Assembly (NCBI RefSeq): GCF_030345095.1
Contig: NZ_CP128360.1
Span: forward strand, 3,658,001 to 3,722,000
DNA length: 64,000 nt
DNA from: Solwaraspora sp. WMMA2056
Lineage (GTDB): Bacteria; Actinomycetota; Actinomycetes; Mycobacteriales; Micromonosporaceae
Reading direction: 5' to 3'
Shown here: positions 1 to 8,171 of the stretch, piece after piece
Numbering within the stretch: the stretch's first letter is position 1
Layout: the number at the start of each line of letters is the position of its first letter
Program-made: the position numbers and the translations under genes
The notes under the pieces: model-generated
Told to the model about the DNA's origin: nothing
What the model saw: the letters and a program-made list of their open reading frames with translations, nothing else
Database searches by the model: none

Positions 1-1
1 G

Positions 2-286
2 CGCAAACTCCACGCCCTGGCCCGGCGGATGCACGAGCGTATCGATGACTACCTGCGGTTCGCGTACGACCTGCGATGTCCGTTCGACAACAACGCGGCC
101 GAGCGTGAGGTCCGCATGGTCAAGGTCCGACAGAAGATATCCGGCGCCATGCGCACCTTCACCGGCGCGGAACACTTCTGCCATCTGCGGTCCTACCTCG
201 CCACCGCGGGCAAACACGGCGTCAATCTACTTGACGCACTCACGCAACTGACCTCCGGCCGACCATGGATCCCCGCCACCAACTGA
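2..286 (+). CDS. IS66-family transposase, C-terminal part (5' end outside window)
   Basis: The frame is already open at the left edge, so only the last 94 or so residues are visible. They contain the IS66 TnpC signature CPFDNNAAEREVRM followed by KISGAMRTFTGAEHFCHLRSY, the region around the last catalytic acidic residue of the DDE nuclease. The protein would cut and join ends of an IS66 element. It ends at 286, and eleven bases later a fragment of a GntR-type regulator begins abruptly, so the element probably inserted into that gene or was deleted up to it. Whether the element is intact depends on sequence left of the window. Family assignment is firm; activity is unknown. Confidence 0.88.
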   Translation, partial: RKLHALARRMHERIDDYLRFAYDLRCPFDNNAAEREVRMVKVRQKISGAMRTFTGAEHFCHLRSYLATAGKHGVNLLDALTQLTSGRPWIPATN

Positions 287-296
287 CCTGATTAGT

Positions 297-416
297 TACC
301 ACTCGACGACCTCGGCAACCGTACGCCGTGCCGTCGACTCGATGATCGAGTCCGGCGAACTCGTCGGCAGGCAGGGCCTCGGCGTGTTCGTCGCCGATCG
401 ATCGGACAACGCCTGA
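297..416 (+). pseudogene. GntR-type winged-helix fragment (3' remnant)
   Basis: Read in the frame ending at the TGA 414-416, this stretch gives a typical end of a GntR DNA-binding domain: STTSATVRRAVDSMIESGEL, then GRQGLGVFVAD. That is the recognition helix plus the beta-wing that closes the winged helix, followed directly by a stop. The first half of the domain and any effector domain are missing, cut off by the IS66 sequence. It has no start codon in context and is best read as a relic. Confidence 0.6.
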
Positions 417-568
417 TCTTTGGCCTGCTATAAGCCTGTCGCTCCTGCTCCTGCCGAGGAAGGAGCGCGCACCCTGGGTCGGCCAAGTCCTCGACGCGGC
501 CCGACACCAGGTTGTGCGTCCGGTACCTGAGCCGAGTTGGCGACAGTGCTGATTAGGGGGTATCGACG

Positions 569-820
569 GTGCCGCCGAGCGCCAGGTGGGTCGAGCTTGT
601 CGCCCACACCCGCAGGCTGATTGCGCCCGGCGACCTGCCGCCGAGCGCCGAGCTGCCGTCGACGTCGCAGCTCTGCCCTGAGCACAACGTATCGGCGAAC
701 GTCGTCCGCAACGCCATGATCGCGCTCAGGCCGGGGGCCTGGTCGTCGGCGTGCCCGGCGTTGTGTCTTCGTCACCGACCGGAACGAACGCTTCCTGCGT
801 GGAGGTCTGCCACGAGTGAG
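569..820 (+). pseudogene. GntR-type regulator, frameshifted
   Basis: From the GTG at 569 the product starts like a short GntR regulator: WVELVAHTRRLIAPGDLPPS, then LPSTSQLCPEHNVSANVVRNAM. After about residue 53 the frame is lost: the expected wing sequence GGLVVGVPGV lies in a second frame (about 730-760), and VFVTDRNERFLRGG in a third (from 765). The third frame runs on into the HEAT-repeat gene downstream. Two indels within 40 bp suggest decay, or errors in the sequence. A second GntR remnant lies 150 bp upstream, so this may be the leftover of a regulator pair of the kind often found in mobile plasmids and integrative elements; that context is inference. Confidence 0.55.
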
Positions 821-860
821 CCGCCCGCTCCGAAAGCCGGTAGGCGATAGTCTTCAGTGC

Positions 861-1199
861 GTGACGGCTCGATTTCGCCAGGCGATGCGGTTGATGCGTC
901 GTCGCGATCCGCAGGCTCGGGAAGAGGGCTTCCACCTTCTCCTGCAGCACGCTGCTGAGCATGTCGACGAGTTGATCGCTGAGTTTGTGGCCGAGCGGGA
1001 TGATCATGGTTTGCGATGTTGGCTCTTGGAGCTTATAGGGCAGGCGCGATCGGCGAAGGCGTTGCCGATCCTGGTGGATCAGATGTATGGGGATGATCCT
1101 TCGCTGCGCTCCTGGGCGGTTCGCGGACTAGAGTCCTTGGATACCAAGGAAGCACGCCAGGAGCTCTGGAAAGCGCGCGCTAACGGACGTTTCAACTGA
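861..1199 (+). CDS. small HEAT-repeat protein
   Basis: A protein of about 112 residues (127 if translation starts at the GTG at 816). It is made of helical pairs: RRRDPQAREEGFHLLLQHA, then GLRCWLLELIGQA, KALPILVDQMYGDD and SLRSWAVRGLESLD, the spacing expected of HEAT/PBS-lyase-type repeats. Such small proteins are commonly adaptor or immunity-like factors in actinobacteria; nothing here reveals a catalytic residue. I favour the GTG at 861 because sequence between 816 and 861 matches the tail of the broken GntR gene rather than this family. No clear ribosome site precedes either start. No partner gene is obvious. Confidence 0.65.
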   Translation: MTARFRQAMRLMRRRDPQAREEGFHLLLQHAAEHVDELIAEFVAERDDHGLRCWLLELIGQARSAKALPILVDQMYGDDPSLRSWAVRGLESLDTKEARQELWKARANGRFN

Positions 1200-1295
1200 G
1201 ATGTGTAGCAGGTTGGTCAGCGCATCCGCATCTGCTGTCCGTGCATAGCTCGGACGATACTCAAACGGGGTTGAGTATCGATGCGGCGGCAACCA

Positions 1296-2276
1296 TCATC
1301 GACGGCCGCGCCACGCGGGCCACCTCCAATTGATTCCGGGTGGTGTCGAGTTTTCGAGCAGCGGTTTGAGCTCGCGGTACCGATGAAACCGGACGCCAAG
1401 ATCGGGTTCTGAATCGGGGTCAGAGCGAAGGTCGGATTCACCGACAATCGGCACGACGAAGTAAATGCCATTGTCGGCTAGTGCCTCAATGAGCGATCTG
1501 AGGTAGAAATATCCCGGCATTAGACACGCGACGTGTCCCTCTTGTGTTGCAATGCCAATCAATTCGTCATAGTCGTAGACTGGATCGTAGGGTGCTGGGT
1601 AGAGGGCGCCGACGTGCCAGGGAATTCCTGCTTCGTCATGGCCGGGAGGCGTCCTTGCGAGAAGTCGATTGATACGTTGTCGATTGTGACATGCACCCAT
1701 CACTGGCGCATTGGGAGCGGCGAGGAGGGATGGCAGTGTGAAGAGTGAGTCAGTGGATCGGCCAGATCGGATAACCGTCGCCGCGACCGACCACGAGATG
1801 GGTGGAGCGGCTACTCGTTGGAAGCGGGCGTGGGGCGGATCGACTGCTCGATACAGCGCTGGCTCGGTCATGGGGTATTGATCGCCTTCTAGGAAGACCG
1901 CAGTGTGCGGCGGATCGCCCCCCTCTACATACTCGGCAATGATTTCGATTGGCACTTGCGCCTCGGAGTCGGCCAAAAGGCCCATCGCCCTAACGATTTC
2001 CCATGGATTTTGATTGGCCAACTGCGAACCGTGTGGAGCGATGGTTGCTGGCGACGCTTGGGCGTACTCGTATACCCGAATGTGTTCTGCTGGTATTCCC
2101 GCTTCGATCCATTCTTTGCAGCGGGCGGGGGTTGGCATGGCGGTGCCGACTGTGCGGTTCATTCTCCTGAATTCGGCTGGCGATATGCCCAGCCCTTCCC
2201 ATTCTGGGATCTCGTCCATTCTCACTAGGTTGGCTGCAACCAGTGCTGACCACTCTGGGGGATCATTTGAAGCCAC
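1296..2276 (-). CDS. hypothetical protein, 326 aa, atypical composition
   Basis: I do not recognise this protein. It begins with GTG and is less GC-biased at third codon positions than its neighbours, which suggests recent transfer. The N-terminal 110 residues contain repeated elements of the type W..LGISPAEFRRM and CKEWIEAGIPAEHIRVYEYA, resembling short helical W...GI..E...Y motifs seen in many actinobacterial accessory proteins. The C-terminal half is richer in aromatic residues and holds HVACLMPGYFYLRSLIEALA and NGIYFVVPIVGESD. There is no signal peptide or membrane helix. It stands alone between the HEAT gene and the three-gene operon, which lies on the same strand 117 bp upstream, so weak co-transcription with that operon is possible. 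Confidence 0.55.
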   Translation of the reverse strand: MASNDPPEWSALVAANLVRMDEIPEWEGLGISPAEFRRMNRTVGTAMPTPARCKEWIEAGIPAEHIRVYEYAQASPATIAPHGSQLANQNPWEIVRAMGLLADSEAQVPIEIIAEYVEGGDPPHTAVFLEGDQYPMTEPALYRAVDPPHARFQRVAAPPISWSVAATVIRSGRSTDSLFTLPSLLAAPNAPVMGACHNRQRINRLLARTPPGHDEAGIPWHVGALYPAPYDPVYDYDELIGIATQEGHVACLMPGYFYLRSLIEALADNGIYFVVPIVGESDLRSDPDSEPDLGVRFHRYRELKPLLENSTPPGINWRWPAWRGRR

Positions 2277-2392
2277 ATCGCGAGTTTACACACGCCTGAG
2301 ATCGGCTGCCTCCACCTGGGGCTCCTCTCTGCTGATATTGCCATGAGTTGCCATAGATTTGCCGCGCTCGGAGCACTGCTCGGTCCAGCAAG

Positions 2393-3094
2393 TTACAGGT
2401 TGGACAGATATCCCTTCAGACTCTCCTTGGCCTGGTGAGTGAGGACGGCGGCGTCTTCGATGTTGGCGCGGGACAGCTCGGCCCACGTGTAGATCTCCTG
2501 CGTGCGGTCCTGCCGTCCGCCGGCAAGCAGTTGCGCTAGGCCGAGCTGGCTGGCCCGCATCGCGTTCGCAACGTTTGCCAGCTTGGCCTGCTGGGTCTCG
2601 ATCTCGTCGAGGATCTGTCGGAGCCTCCCGATGTACCCGCCGGCCGACCCGGGCTCCGACCCGGCGCGAGGCTGGGTCAGCCGACGCGGCCGGTGTGGTG
2701 GTGCGCGTCGCGGCTCCTGTCTCGCCGGATCGACGGCTCGAAGGACCTGCTTCGGCTTACCCGTACCCAGGATCGGCGTTGGTGGCTTGCCGCCCGATGT
2801 CTCTTGCTTGCCCTCGTCGGCCTTCCGGCTCATCATGCGGTCGACGGCCGTACCAGCGGCGGACTTGCCCAGGATCCCGAGCATCGCGCCCGCGATCGCG
2901 CCACCGGTCGCTGCTGTCGACGGCGGCACGGGGAGACCGGCCTTCGTCGAGGCCAACCCCAGCAGCATGCCAACGGCTGCACCGCCAAGCTCGGCCAGCT
3001 TGCCAAGTGACTCCTTCGACAACTCCCGGCGGAACTGCTGGCCGAAGGTCTCGGCCTGCTGCTGGCCCTTGCGCTGCTTCCGGCCGTACCTCAT
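2393..3094 (-). CDS. hypothetical protein with Gly/Ala-rich membrane-like region and helical tail (operon gene 3)
   Basis: 233 residues. Residues 1-30 are charged; about 31-85 form an Ala/Gly-rich hydrophobic hairpin-like region (LGGAAVGMLLGLAST, then ATGGAIAGAMLGILGKSAAG); a Pro/Arg-rich linker follows; the last 85 residues are helical and end ...DAAVLTHQAKESLKGYLSNL. That tail aligns with the whole of the 86-aa product of gene 1 of the same operon, which ends AAALTQSAIESSRGYTASF. The start ATG overlaps the stop of the preceding gene by 4 bp, so translation is probably coupled. The fold suggests that it inserts into or associates with membrane and binds through the shared tail; function unknown. 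Confidence 0.6.
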   Translation of the reverse strand: MRYGRKQRKGQQQAETFGQQFRRELSKESLGKLAELGGAAVGMLLGLASTKAGLPVPPSTAATGGAIAGAMLGILGKSAAGTAVDRMMSRKADEGKQETSGGKPPTPILGTGKPKQVLRAVDPARQEPRRAPPHRPRRLTQPRAGSEPGSAGGYIGRLRQILDEIETQQAKLANVANAMRASQLGLAQLLAGGRQDRTQEIYTWAELSRANIEDAAVLTHQAKESLKGYLSNL

Positions 3095-3729
3095 GTCTGG
3101 ACGACCGGGTCAAAGAAGGCGCATCCGGTGACGACCATCATCGGGAGGTTGATCGCCACGTCGCGGGCTACCCCCGCCGCCGTCAGGTCCATCAGCTTCT
3201 CGCCGGCGGCTTCCTCCTCCGACTGGTCGGCGTAGAAGGCGCACGCATCCCACAAGTTGGCGTGCAGGAAGGCGTACGACCATTGGGTGTAGACCTGGAT
3301 GGGCACCGCGACCGCCGCCTTGTCGCCGACGCCGATGCGGTGCAGGTCGGGTTCCTCGGGCGTGGTGCCGAGGCCCTGGGCGAGGGGGAGCAGCTTGTGG
3401 CGGCTGAAGACCGGTTGCAGGTCGCCGTCGGGGTCGAACTCGACGAGCAGGCCACGGGCGATGAGGTCGTCGACGTAGCGTGCGGCGTGCGGCTCTGGCT
3501 TCGGGGCGGTTTCCAGCATGCGTACCAGGGAATCGCGGTTGACGGTGAGCTTCGCGTGCTGGTCCGGGTAGAGGAAGGCGGCGGCCCAGACGGCGGCCTC
3601 GGTTTCGGTCAGCTCCACGAGGTCGTCACCGAGATGCACCTCGTAGCACTCCGGCGTCGGGTCCGGCGGGCGGACGTACCGGTAGCGGGGACCCATGCTC
3701 AGCCCCGCGGGCACGATCACAGTCGACAT
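3091..3729 (-). CDS. hypothetical protein, 212 aa (operon gene 2)
   Basis: A soluble-looking protein with ATG start and a strong ribosome site (GGGAGGATC) before it. It opens with a beta-rich segment (about residues 1-37), followed by LTETEAAVWAAAFL and SLVRMLETAPKPEPHAARYVDDLIARGLLVEF, a pattern resembling a winged-helix fold, and ends with a helical part holding QWSYAFLHANLWDACAFYAD. There are no catalytic motifs I recognise. It sits between two genes that share a helical tail domain, 20 bp from gene 1 and overlapping gene 3 by 4 bp, so the three products very probably act together. The role could be a regulator or an adaptor for the tail-domain proteins; this is inference. Confidence 0.6.
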   Translation of the reverse strand: MSTVIVPAGLSMGPRYRYVRPPDPTPECYEVHLGDDLVELTETEAAVWAAAFLYPDQHAKLTVNRDSLVRMLETAPKPEPHAARYVDDLIARGLLVEFDPDGDLQPVFSRHKLLPLAQGLGTTPEEPDLHRIGVGDKAAVAVPIQVYTQWSYAFLHANLWDACAFYADQSEEEAAGEKLMDLTAAGVARDVAINLPMMVVTGCAFFDPVVQT

Positions 3730-3749
3730 CAGGTGATCCTCCCAGCCGG

Positions 3750-4010
3750 TCAGAAGCTCGCGGTGTAGCCACGGCTGGACTCGATCGCGCTCTGTGTCAG
3801 CGCCGCCGCCTCGGCCAGCTTCTGCTTCGCCTGCTCGACCTTGGCGATCGTCTCGGACACCTGCGAGTGGCTGGACCCGCTGGTGATGCCGCGCAGCGCC
3901 GCCGTACTGCGGTCGAGGGCTTCCGCGCTGGCCCGGATCGCGCCGACTTGCTGGCCGACCTCGTCACCGAACCGGGCGACCCCCGCCTTGACCTCTTCAA
4001 CCGAACTCAC
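3750..4010 (-). CDS. small helical coiled-coil protein (operon gene 1)
   Basis: 86 residues, GTG start with a good site GGGGAGG eight bases upstream. The sequence is almost wholly helical, with heptad-like spacing (VEEVKAGVARFGDEVGQQV, AIRASAEALDRSTAALRGI, then a Gly/Ser break, then SETIAKVEQAKQKLAEAAAL). In size and break position it looks somewhat like a WXG100-type secreted helical hairpin, but the WXG motif is absent and a Gly/Ser stretch takes its place. Its last 20 residues are closely matched by the C-terminus of gene 3 in the same operon. A four-helix dimer or a hetero-complex with gene 3 is a reasonable guess. No annotation of function is possible from sequence alone. Confidence 0.6.
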   Translation of the reverse strand: MSSVEEVKAGVARFGDEVGQQVGAIRASAEALDRSTAALRGITSGSSHSQVSETIAKVEQAKQKLAEAAALTQSAIESSRGYTASF

Positions 4011-4138
4011 GCCGACATCCTCCCCATCGGACCGTCTTGGCTACCCTGACCGTACAGCGAGTGAACAACGGGAGCCATGACCTCCGGTAGGCACCCGGTG
4101 CACGGACCATGGGACAGACTGCCGGGTGGGCTGCAGTG

Positions 4139-5068
4139 TCAGCGCTTGAAGACTGTGTCGGTGTGCCATTCGAGCAGGCCGTGGTCGGGGCGGCGGGCCT
4201 TCTGCTCGGGTACGGCGATCTGGGTGCCGGCGCGGGCGTAGAACTGTTCGCCGTTGCCGAAGTCGTCGCGCAGGCGTCGGCTGACGAGCAGTCGGTATTT
4301 CGGGTCGACGCCCAGGTAGCCCTGGTCGAAGAGGATGTGTACGTCGGCCCGCAGCAGCATGCCGTTGTCGATGCGGTGCTCGCCGCCGGCGGCCACCGGG
4401 CGGATGTGCGCGGCCTGCAGCGCCGGCCGCAGCTTGCTGTCGGTGATCGCGCAGCGCCGGGAGTATGTGTCGAGCACGACCGCCTTGAACGACTGCTGCC
4501 CGAGGCGCTGTGGCCGGAGCCGGGGGTCGCCGAACACCGGCCCCGGCCGGTGCCAGGCACCCTCCGGGTCGACGTGGACCTCCCCGCCGAGCAGCAGTTT
4601 CGTCAGGTGCTCGAAGTACTCGAAGTGCGTGCCCGACGACAGGTCGTACGTCTTGCCCTGGGTGAGGTTCGGCGAGAACTCCGGCGGCGGCTCCGGCTGC
4701 CGGCCCTCGGGGAAGAAGACCGTGTCGCGGATGAAGATGCAGCCGATGACCGGGTCCTCGCCAGGGCCGATCGGATCCTTGCGGTACTTGCCGATGTCGC
4801 GGGCCATGTCGGCGAGGGAGCCCGCGCCGTTGGCCTCGCCGAACAGTCCCCAGGCTTCCGAGAGCCGCAGCTTCGCGAACCCGCTGAAGAAGCCGCCGCC
4901 GACGATCCGGTTGTGCGGGTAGCGGCTCTTGAAGAAGAACGGCTCGCCGGGATTGAGGACCTTGAAACTGCCGCCGCCCGGCCGCCAGAAGTTGACCTCG
5001 TTGATCTGCGGCCGGGCGGCGAGGAAGCTGCGCCACTCGCCGTCGGTGACCCCCACGAACGCCTTCAC
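4139..5068 (-). CDS. HNH endonuclease with N-terminal reader-like domain
   Basis: 309 residues from GTG. The C-terminal third (about 205-275) carries an HNH nuclease core: CAITDSKLRPALQAAHIRPV, then GGEHRIDNGMLLRADVHILFD, in which the AAHI histidine, the DNG asparagine and the final histidine of ADVHILFD are the metal and catalytic positions. The N-terminal 130 residues hold FKVLNPGEPFFFKSRYPHN followed by IVGGGFFSGFA, an arrangement resembling PUA-like (EVE/ASCH/SRA-type) domains that bind modified bases. Known fusions of that kind are modification-dependent restriction nucleases of the McrA type. It stands 129 bp upstream of the three-gene operon on the same strand. Family of the HNH part is firm; the reader role is inferred. 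Confidence 0.8.
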   Translation of the reverse strand: MKAFVGVTDGEWRSFLAARPQINEVNFWRPGGGSFKVLNPGEPFFFKSRYPHNRIVGGGFFSGFAKLRLSEAWGLFGEANGAGSLADMARDIGKYRKDPIGPGEDPVIGCIFIRDTVFFPEGRQPEPPPEFSPNLTQGKTYDLSSGTHFEYFEHLTKLLLGGEVHVDPEGAWHRPGPVFGDPRLRPQRLGQQSFKAVVLDTYSRRCAITDSKLRPALQAAHIRPVAAGGEHRIDNGMLLRADVHILFDQGYLGVDPKYRLLVSRRLRDDFGNGEQFYARAGTQIAVPEQKARRPDHGLLEWHTDTVFKR

Positions 5069-5266
5069 CCGGCCATCTTGCTCGGCGGGCGGCGCGGCAC
5101 GATATGGGCCGACCGGCTGACAGTCGAGAGTGCACCGATCGGGGTGCGGCTGGCGCTGCTCGCCGGACGGGTCGCCTCGACGTTCACCAGGGAGCTTGTC
5201 GTCGGGTCATCGGCTGACCTGCGCGCAAGCGTTACGGAGCCGGCCTAGTACGGCAGCCGCCATTTG

Positions 5267-5990
5267 CTAGTTGACCAGGGCGTATTCGCGGTTGAGGCGG
5301 GTGCGTTGGTGGAACCAGCGGGCGCGGGCCTGGTGTCGTCGTCGCCAGGTCAGCCAGTTGAGGGCGTGGTCGGGTGGTTGTGGGTGGTGGAGGACGTCGG
5401 CGAGAAGCCGTCCGATCTCGGGCACGGTCAGTGGGATCAGTCCGGGCTCGGCCGGTGGCGGCTGGTCGGGTGTGGCCGGTGGGGGTGCCTGGCTGTCGGT
5501 GCGGTGGCGTAACCGCGCGGCGGTGACCGCGCAGACGGCGAGAGCGGCCATGACCAGTACGGTGTGCCGGGCGATCGCGTCGTGGAGGCGGGCCTGGCAC
5601 TGGTCCAGGCCGAAGTGGTCCTTGCCGAACTCGAAGCATTCCTCGACCGGCCACCGCAGCCCGGCGGCGCGGACCAGCCGCGACACGACCACCGGTTGCC
5701 CCTCGGGCACGAAGCAGTAGTGGAACGCCAGTTCGCCGGTGGCCAGGTGACGGCGCACGAGGAGGTGGTGGCGGGGTGAGGCGGTGGCGATCCACGCCCA
5801 CGCGTACCAGCGGTGTCCCTTCGACCCGGCACCGGCCGAGCGGACCTGCCAGCCACGACCGCGCCTGCCGGCGAGTTCCGTAACGGCTTGCGCGCAGGTC
5901 AGCCTGTCACCGGACGGCGTCTGGATCACGCACGTCGAGGCGACCCGCAGCACGTACGCCTGCTGCGGCGGCTGGCAGTTCGGCTGTGAG
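5267..5990 (-). pseudogene. IS701-like transposase remnant (C-terminal part)
   Basis: The frame encodes AGAGSKGHRWYAWAW and RWPVEECFEFGKDHFGLDQCQARLHDAIARH, both typical of the C-terminal half of IS701-type DDE transposases, with the catalytic glutamate in the VEECF motif. The open frame extends upstream to 6076, but residues before about PQQAYVLRVAST are not transposase-like, so the N-terminal half with the first catalytic aspartates is missing. The copy cannot be active on its own. No terminal inverted repeats were recognised. It separates the accessory patch on the left from ordinary chromosomal genes on the right. Confidence 0.75.
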
Positions 5991-6110
5991 CAGGGGGCTC
6001 GGTTCGTCTGCGGAGGCGTCGTACGGAAGAGTACGCTCACGGCGGGTCGTCGACACCCCTGGCCCGGCGGTTCCACCGATCAGCTGAGCGCGTCTCACAG
6101 AGGGATTCCT

Positions 6111-6956
6111 ATGAGTACGTCGACACCGTTGTTGTTCCTGCACGGATACTGGCACGGCTCCTGGTGCTGGAGTGAAGTCACCGCCCGCGTCGCGGCGACC
6201 GGGCGGGCCAGTGTCGCGGTGGACATGGCCGGACACGGCCTGCGGGCCCGGCGGCCCCGTTCGGTCTACGCGCGCCCGTTCGACCCGCAGGCGATCGCCA
6301 CCGAGGTCTCCCCGGTGGCCGCCGTCGACCTCGACCAGGCCGGGGACCTGCTCGTCGCGCAGCTCAAGCAGGTCGGCCGGGGCGGCCCGGTGACGGTGGT
6401 GGCGCACAGCATGGGCGGCACGGTGCTGACCCGGGTGGCCGAGCAGGCACCCGAGCTGGTCGCCCACGCCGTGTACCTGACGGCGTTCATGCCGGCGTCG
6501 GGCCTACCGGCGATCGCCTACATCGACATGCCGGAGAACGCCGGCGAACTCATCGGGCCGTCGCTGTGCGCGGACCCCGTCGCGGTCGGTGCGCTCAGGC
6601 TGGACGTCGGGTCCGTCGAGCCCGGCTACCGTCAGCAGCTTCGAAGCGTGTTCTTCGGCGACATCGATCCAGACTCTGCCGACGCGGCCATCGCACTGCT
6701 GACCCCCGACGCGCCGGCCGGTATCGCGCTCGGCGCCACCGCCCTGACCCGGTCCGGCTGGGGCTCCGTCCCCCGCACCTACGTCACCTGCGCCCAGGAC
6801 ATGGCGATCAGGCCCGCGCTCCAGCAGAAGTTCATCGTCGACGCGGACGCCGCGTTCCCCGACAACCCGACGTCCGTCGAGGCGCTCGACGCGTCCCACA
6901 CGCCCTTCCTGTCCATGCCCCAGCAGGTCGCCGACATCGTCACCGCAGTGGGCTGA
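6111..6956 (+). CDS. alpha/beta hydrolase
   Basis: 281 residues from the ATG at 6111, preceded by AGAGGGA. The N-terminus has the strand and oxyanion segment LLFLHGYWHGSWCWSEV; the nucleophile elbow is VVAHSMGGTVL (serine about residue 102); the catalytic histidine lies in DASHTPFLSMPQQV near the C-terminus. This pattern is that of esterase-like members of the family, such as plant-type methylesterases and bacterial salicylate or hydroxynitrile-lyase relatives. Substrate cannot be told. The frame is open far upstream, but that region reads through the antisense of the IS701 remnant. It appears monocistronic. Confidence 0.88.
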   Translation: MSTSTPLLFLHGYWHGSWCWSEVTARVAATGRASVAVDMAGHGLRARRPRSVYARPFDPQAIATEVSPVAAVDLDQAGDLLVAQLKQVGRGGPVTVVAHSMGGTVLTRVAEQAPELVAHAVYLTAFMPASGLPAIAYIDMPENAGELIGPSLCADPVAVGALRLDVGSVEPGYRQQLRSVFFGDIDPDSADAAIALLTPDAPAGIALGATALTRSGWGSVPRTYVTCAQDMAIRPALQQKFIVDADAAFPDNPTSVEALDASHTPFLSMPQQVADIVTAVG

Positions 6957-7043
6957 TCGGAATCGGTCCGTTGGGTCAGCCGGTCACCCGGGACGCGAGG
7001 TGACCGGCGCGGACGGTTGACGGCGGTGGTTAGCGTCGGGGCC

Positions 7044-8171
7044 ATGATCAGTGGGCTTCTCCGACGAATCGCGACCGTCCTCGGTGCTGCAGCGGTCGGC
7101 GCGGTCGCCACCGTCGCGGTGGCAGCGCCGGCTTCGGCGGCCGCAACCCCGGCCGTCACCGGCTACGTGTGGGTCAGCAGCCCCACCGTCGCCAGCTACA
7201 CGGTGCCGACGTGGACCTCCGGCGGCCACACCTACTACTCGTACGCCAAGAATCCCGGCGGCGGGCCGATCACCGTCACCAGGTCCGGTGCCGGCGCCTA
7301 CCAGGTGCGTTTCGGTGGGCTCGGCTCGCTGGTGACCGGCGGCGGGGGAGTGGTCCACGCCCAGGCGTACGGCGCGGCGGCCCGATTCTGCACCGTGGGC
7401 TCCTGGTATCCGTCCGGCGCCGATCTGCTGGTCAACGTCTACTGCTTCGGGGCCAGCGGCACCCGGCAGGACGCGTACTTCGTGGCGAACTTCGTCGAGG
7501 CCAGCGGCTCCACGCTCGCCGTCGACGGCGTGTCGTACCTCTGGTCCAACAATCCGACCTCGCCGATGTACACCCCGAGCGGCTGGTACCGCTACGACGC
7601 CGGCGGCGGCACCCCGTGGGTGGCGCGGGACGCGCCCGGCTCGTACGCGGTGGAGCTGCCCGCCTCGGCCGCCCAGACGCAGACCACGTTCTACCAGATC
7701 ACCGCCTACACGTCGGCGGCCGTGAAGTGCAAGGTGGACTCGTACCTCGCCGACGGGATCGCCCGGGTGCGGTGCCGGGACGCCTCCGGAGCCTTTGTCG
7801 ACTCCCGGTTCACCATCACCTGGACCGTGCACAACCTGCTGCAGCAGATCGCCCCGACGGCGCTGGCGACGGTCGACGACACGTACCCGTCGGGTGGGCC
7901 GGCACCGGCGATCACCTGGACCAACGACAGCTCGGTGAGCGGCGACTACGCCGTCACCCGCACCGGCACCGGACGGTACGAGATGGTCTTCCCGCAGATC
8001 ATCGACTACTCCGGGCACGCCGTGGCGTACGCGCTCGGCTATCAGGACGCGCACTGCCACGTGCAGTACTGGCACCCGGTCGGCACCACCGACATGAACG
8101 TCGGCGTGACCTGCCTGAACAGCGCTGGCAGCCCGGTCAACACCCCGTTCACGGTCGGCTTCACCTGGTAG
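7044..8171 (+). CDS. secreted protein with three imperfect beta-rich repeats
   Basis: 375 residues. The first 33 are a Sec signal peptide (RRIATVLGAAAVGAVATVAVA then APASAAA cleavage). The mature part consists of three imperfect repeats of about 105 residues, each ending with a pair of cysteines about 20 apart: FCTVGSWY...NVYCFG, VKCKVDSY...VRCRDA and CHVQYWH...GVTCLN. The spacing suggests one disulphide per repeat in a beta-sandwich. I do not recognise a catalytic motif. The stop codon overlaps the GTG start of the next gene by one base (TAGTG), so the two may be co-translated, although a secreted and a cytosolic product make an odd pair. Confidence 0.75.
   Translation: MISGLLRRIATVLGAAAVGAVATVAVAAPASAAATPAVTGYVWVSSPTVASYTVPTWTSGGHTYYSYAKNPGGGPITVTRSGAGAYQVRFGGLGSLVTGGGGVVHAQAYGAAARFCTVGSWYPSGADLLVNVYCFGASGTRQDAYFVANFVEASGSTLAVDGVSYLWSNNPTSPMYTPSGWYRYDAGGGTPWVARDAPGSYAVELPASAAQTQTTFYQITAYTSAAVKCKVDSYLADGIARVRCRDASGAFVDSRFTITWTVHNLLQQIAPTALATVDDTYPSGGPAPAITWTNDSSVSGDYAVTRTGTGRYEMVFPQIIDYSGHAVAYALGYQDAHCHVQYWHPVGTTDMNVGVTCLNSAGSPVNTPFTVGFTW

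Noticed and set aside
1-6000. Prophage
   Set aside because: No integrase, terminase, capsid or tail genes; only IS remnants and accessory genes.
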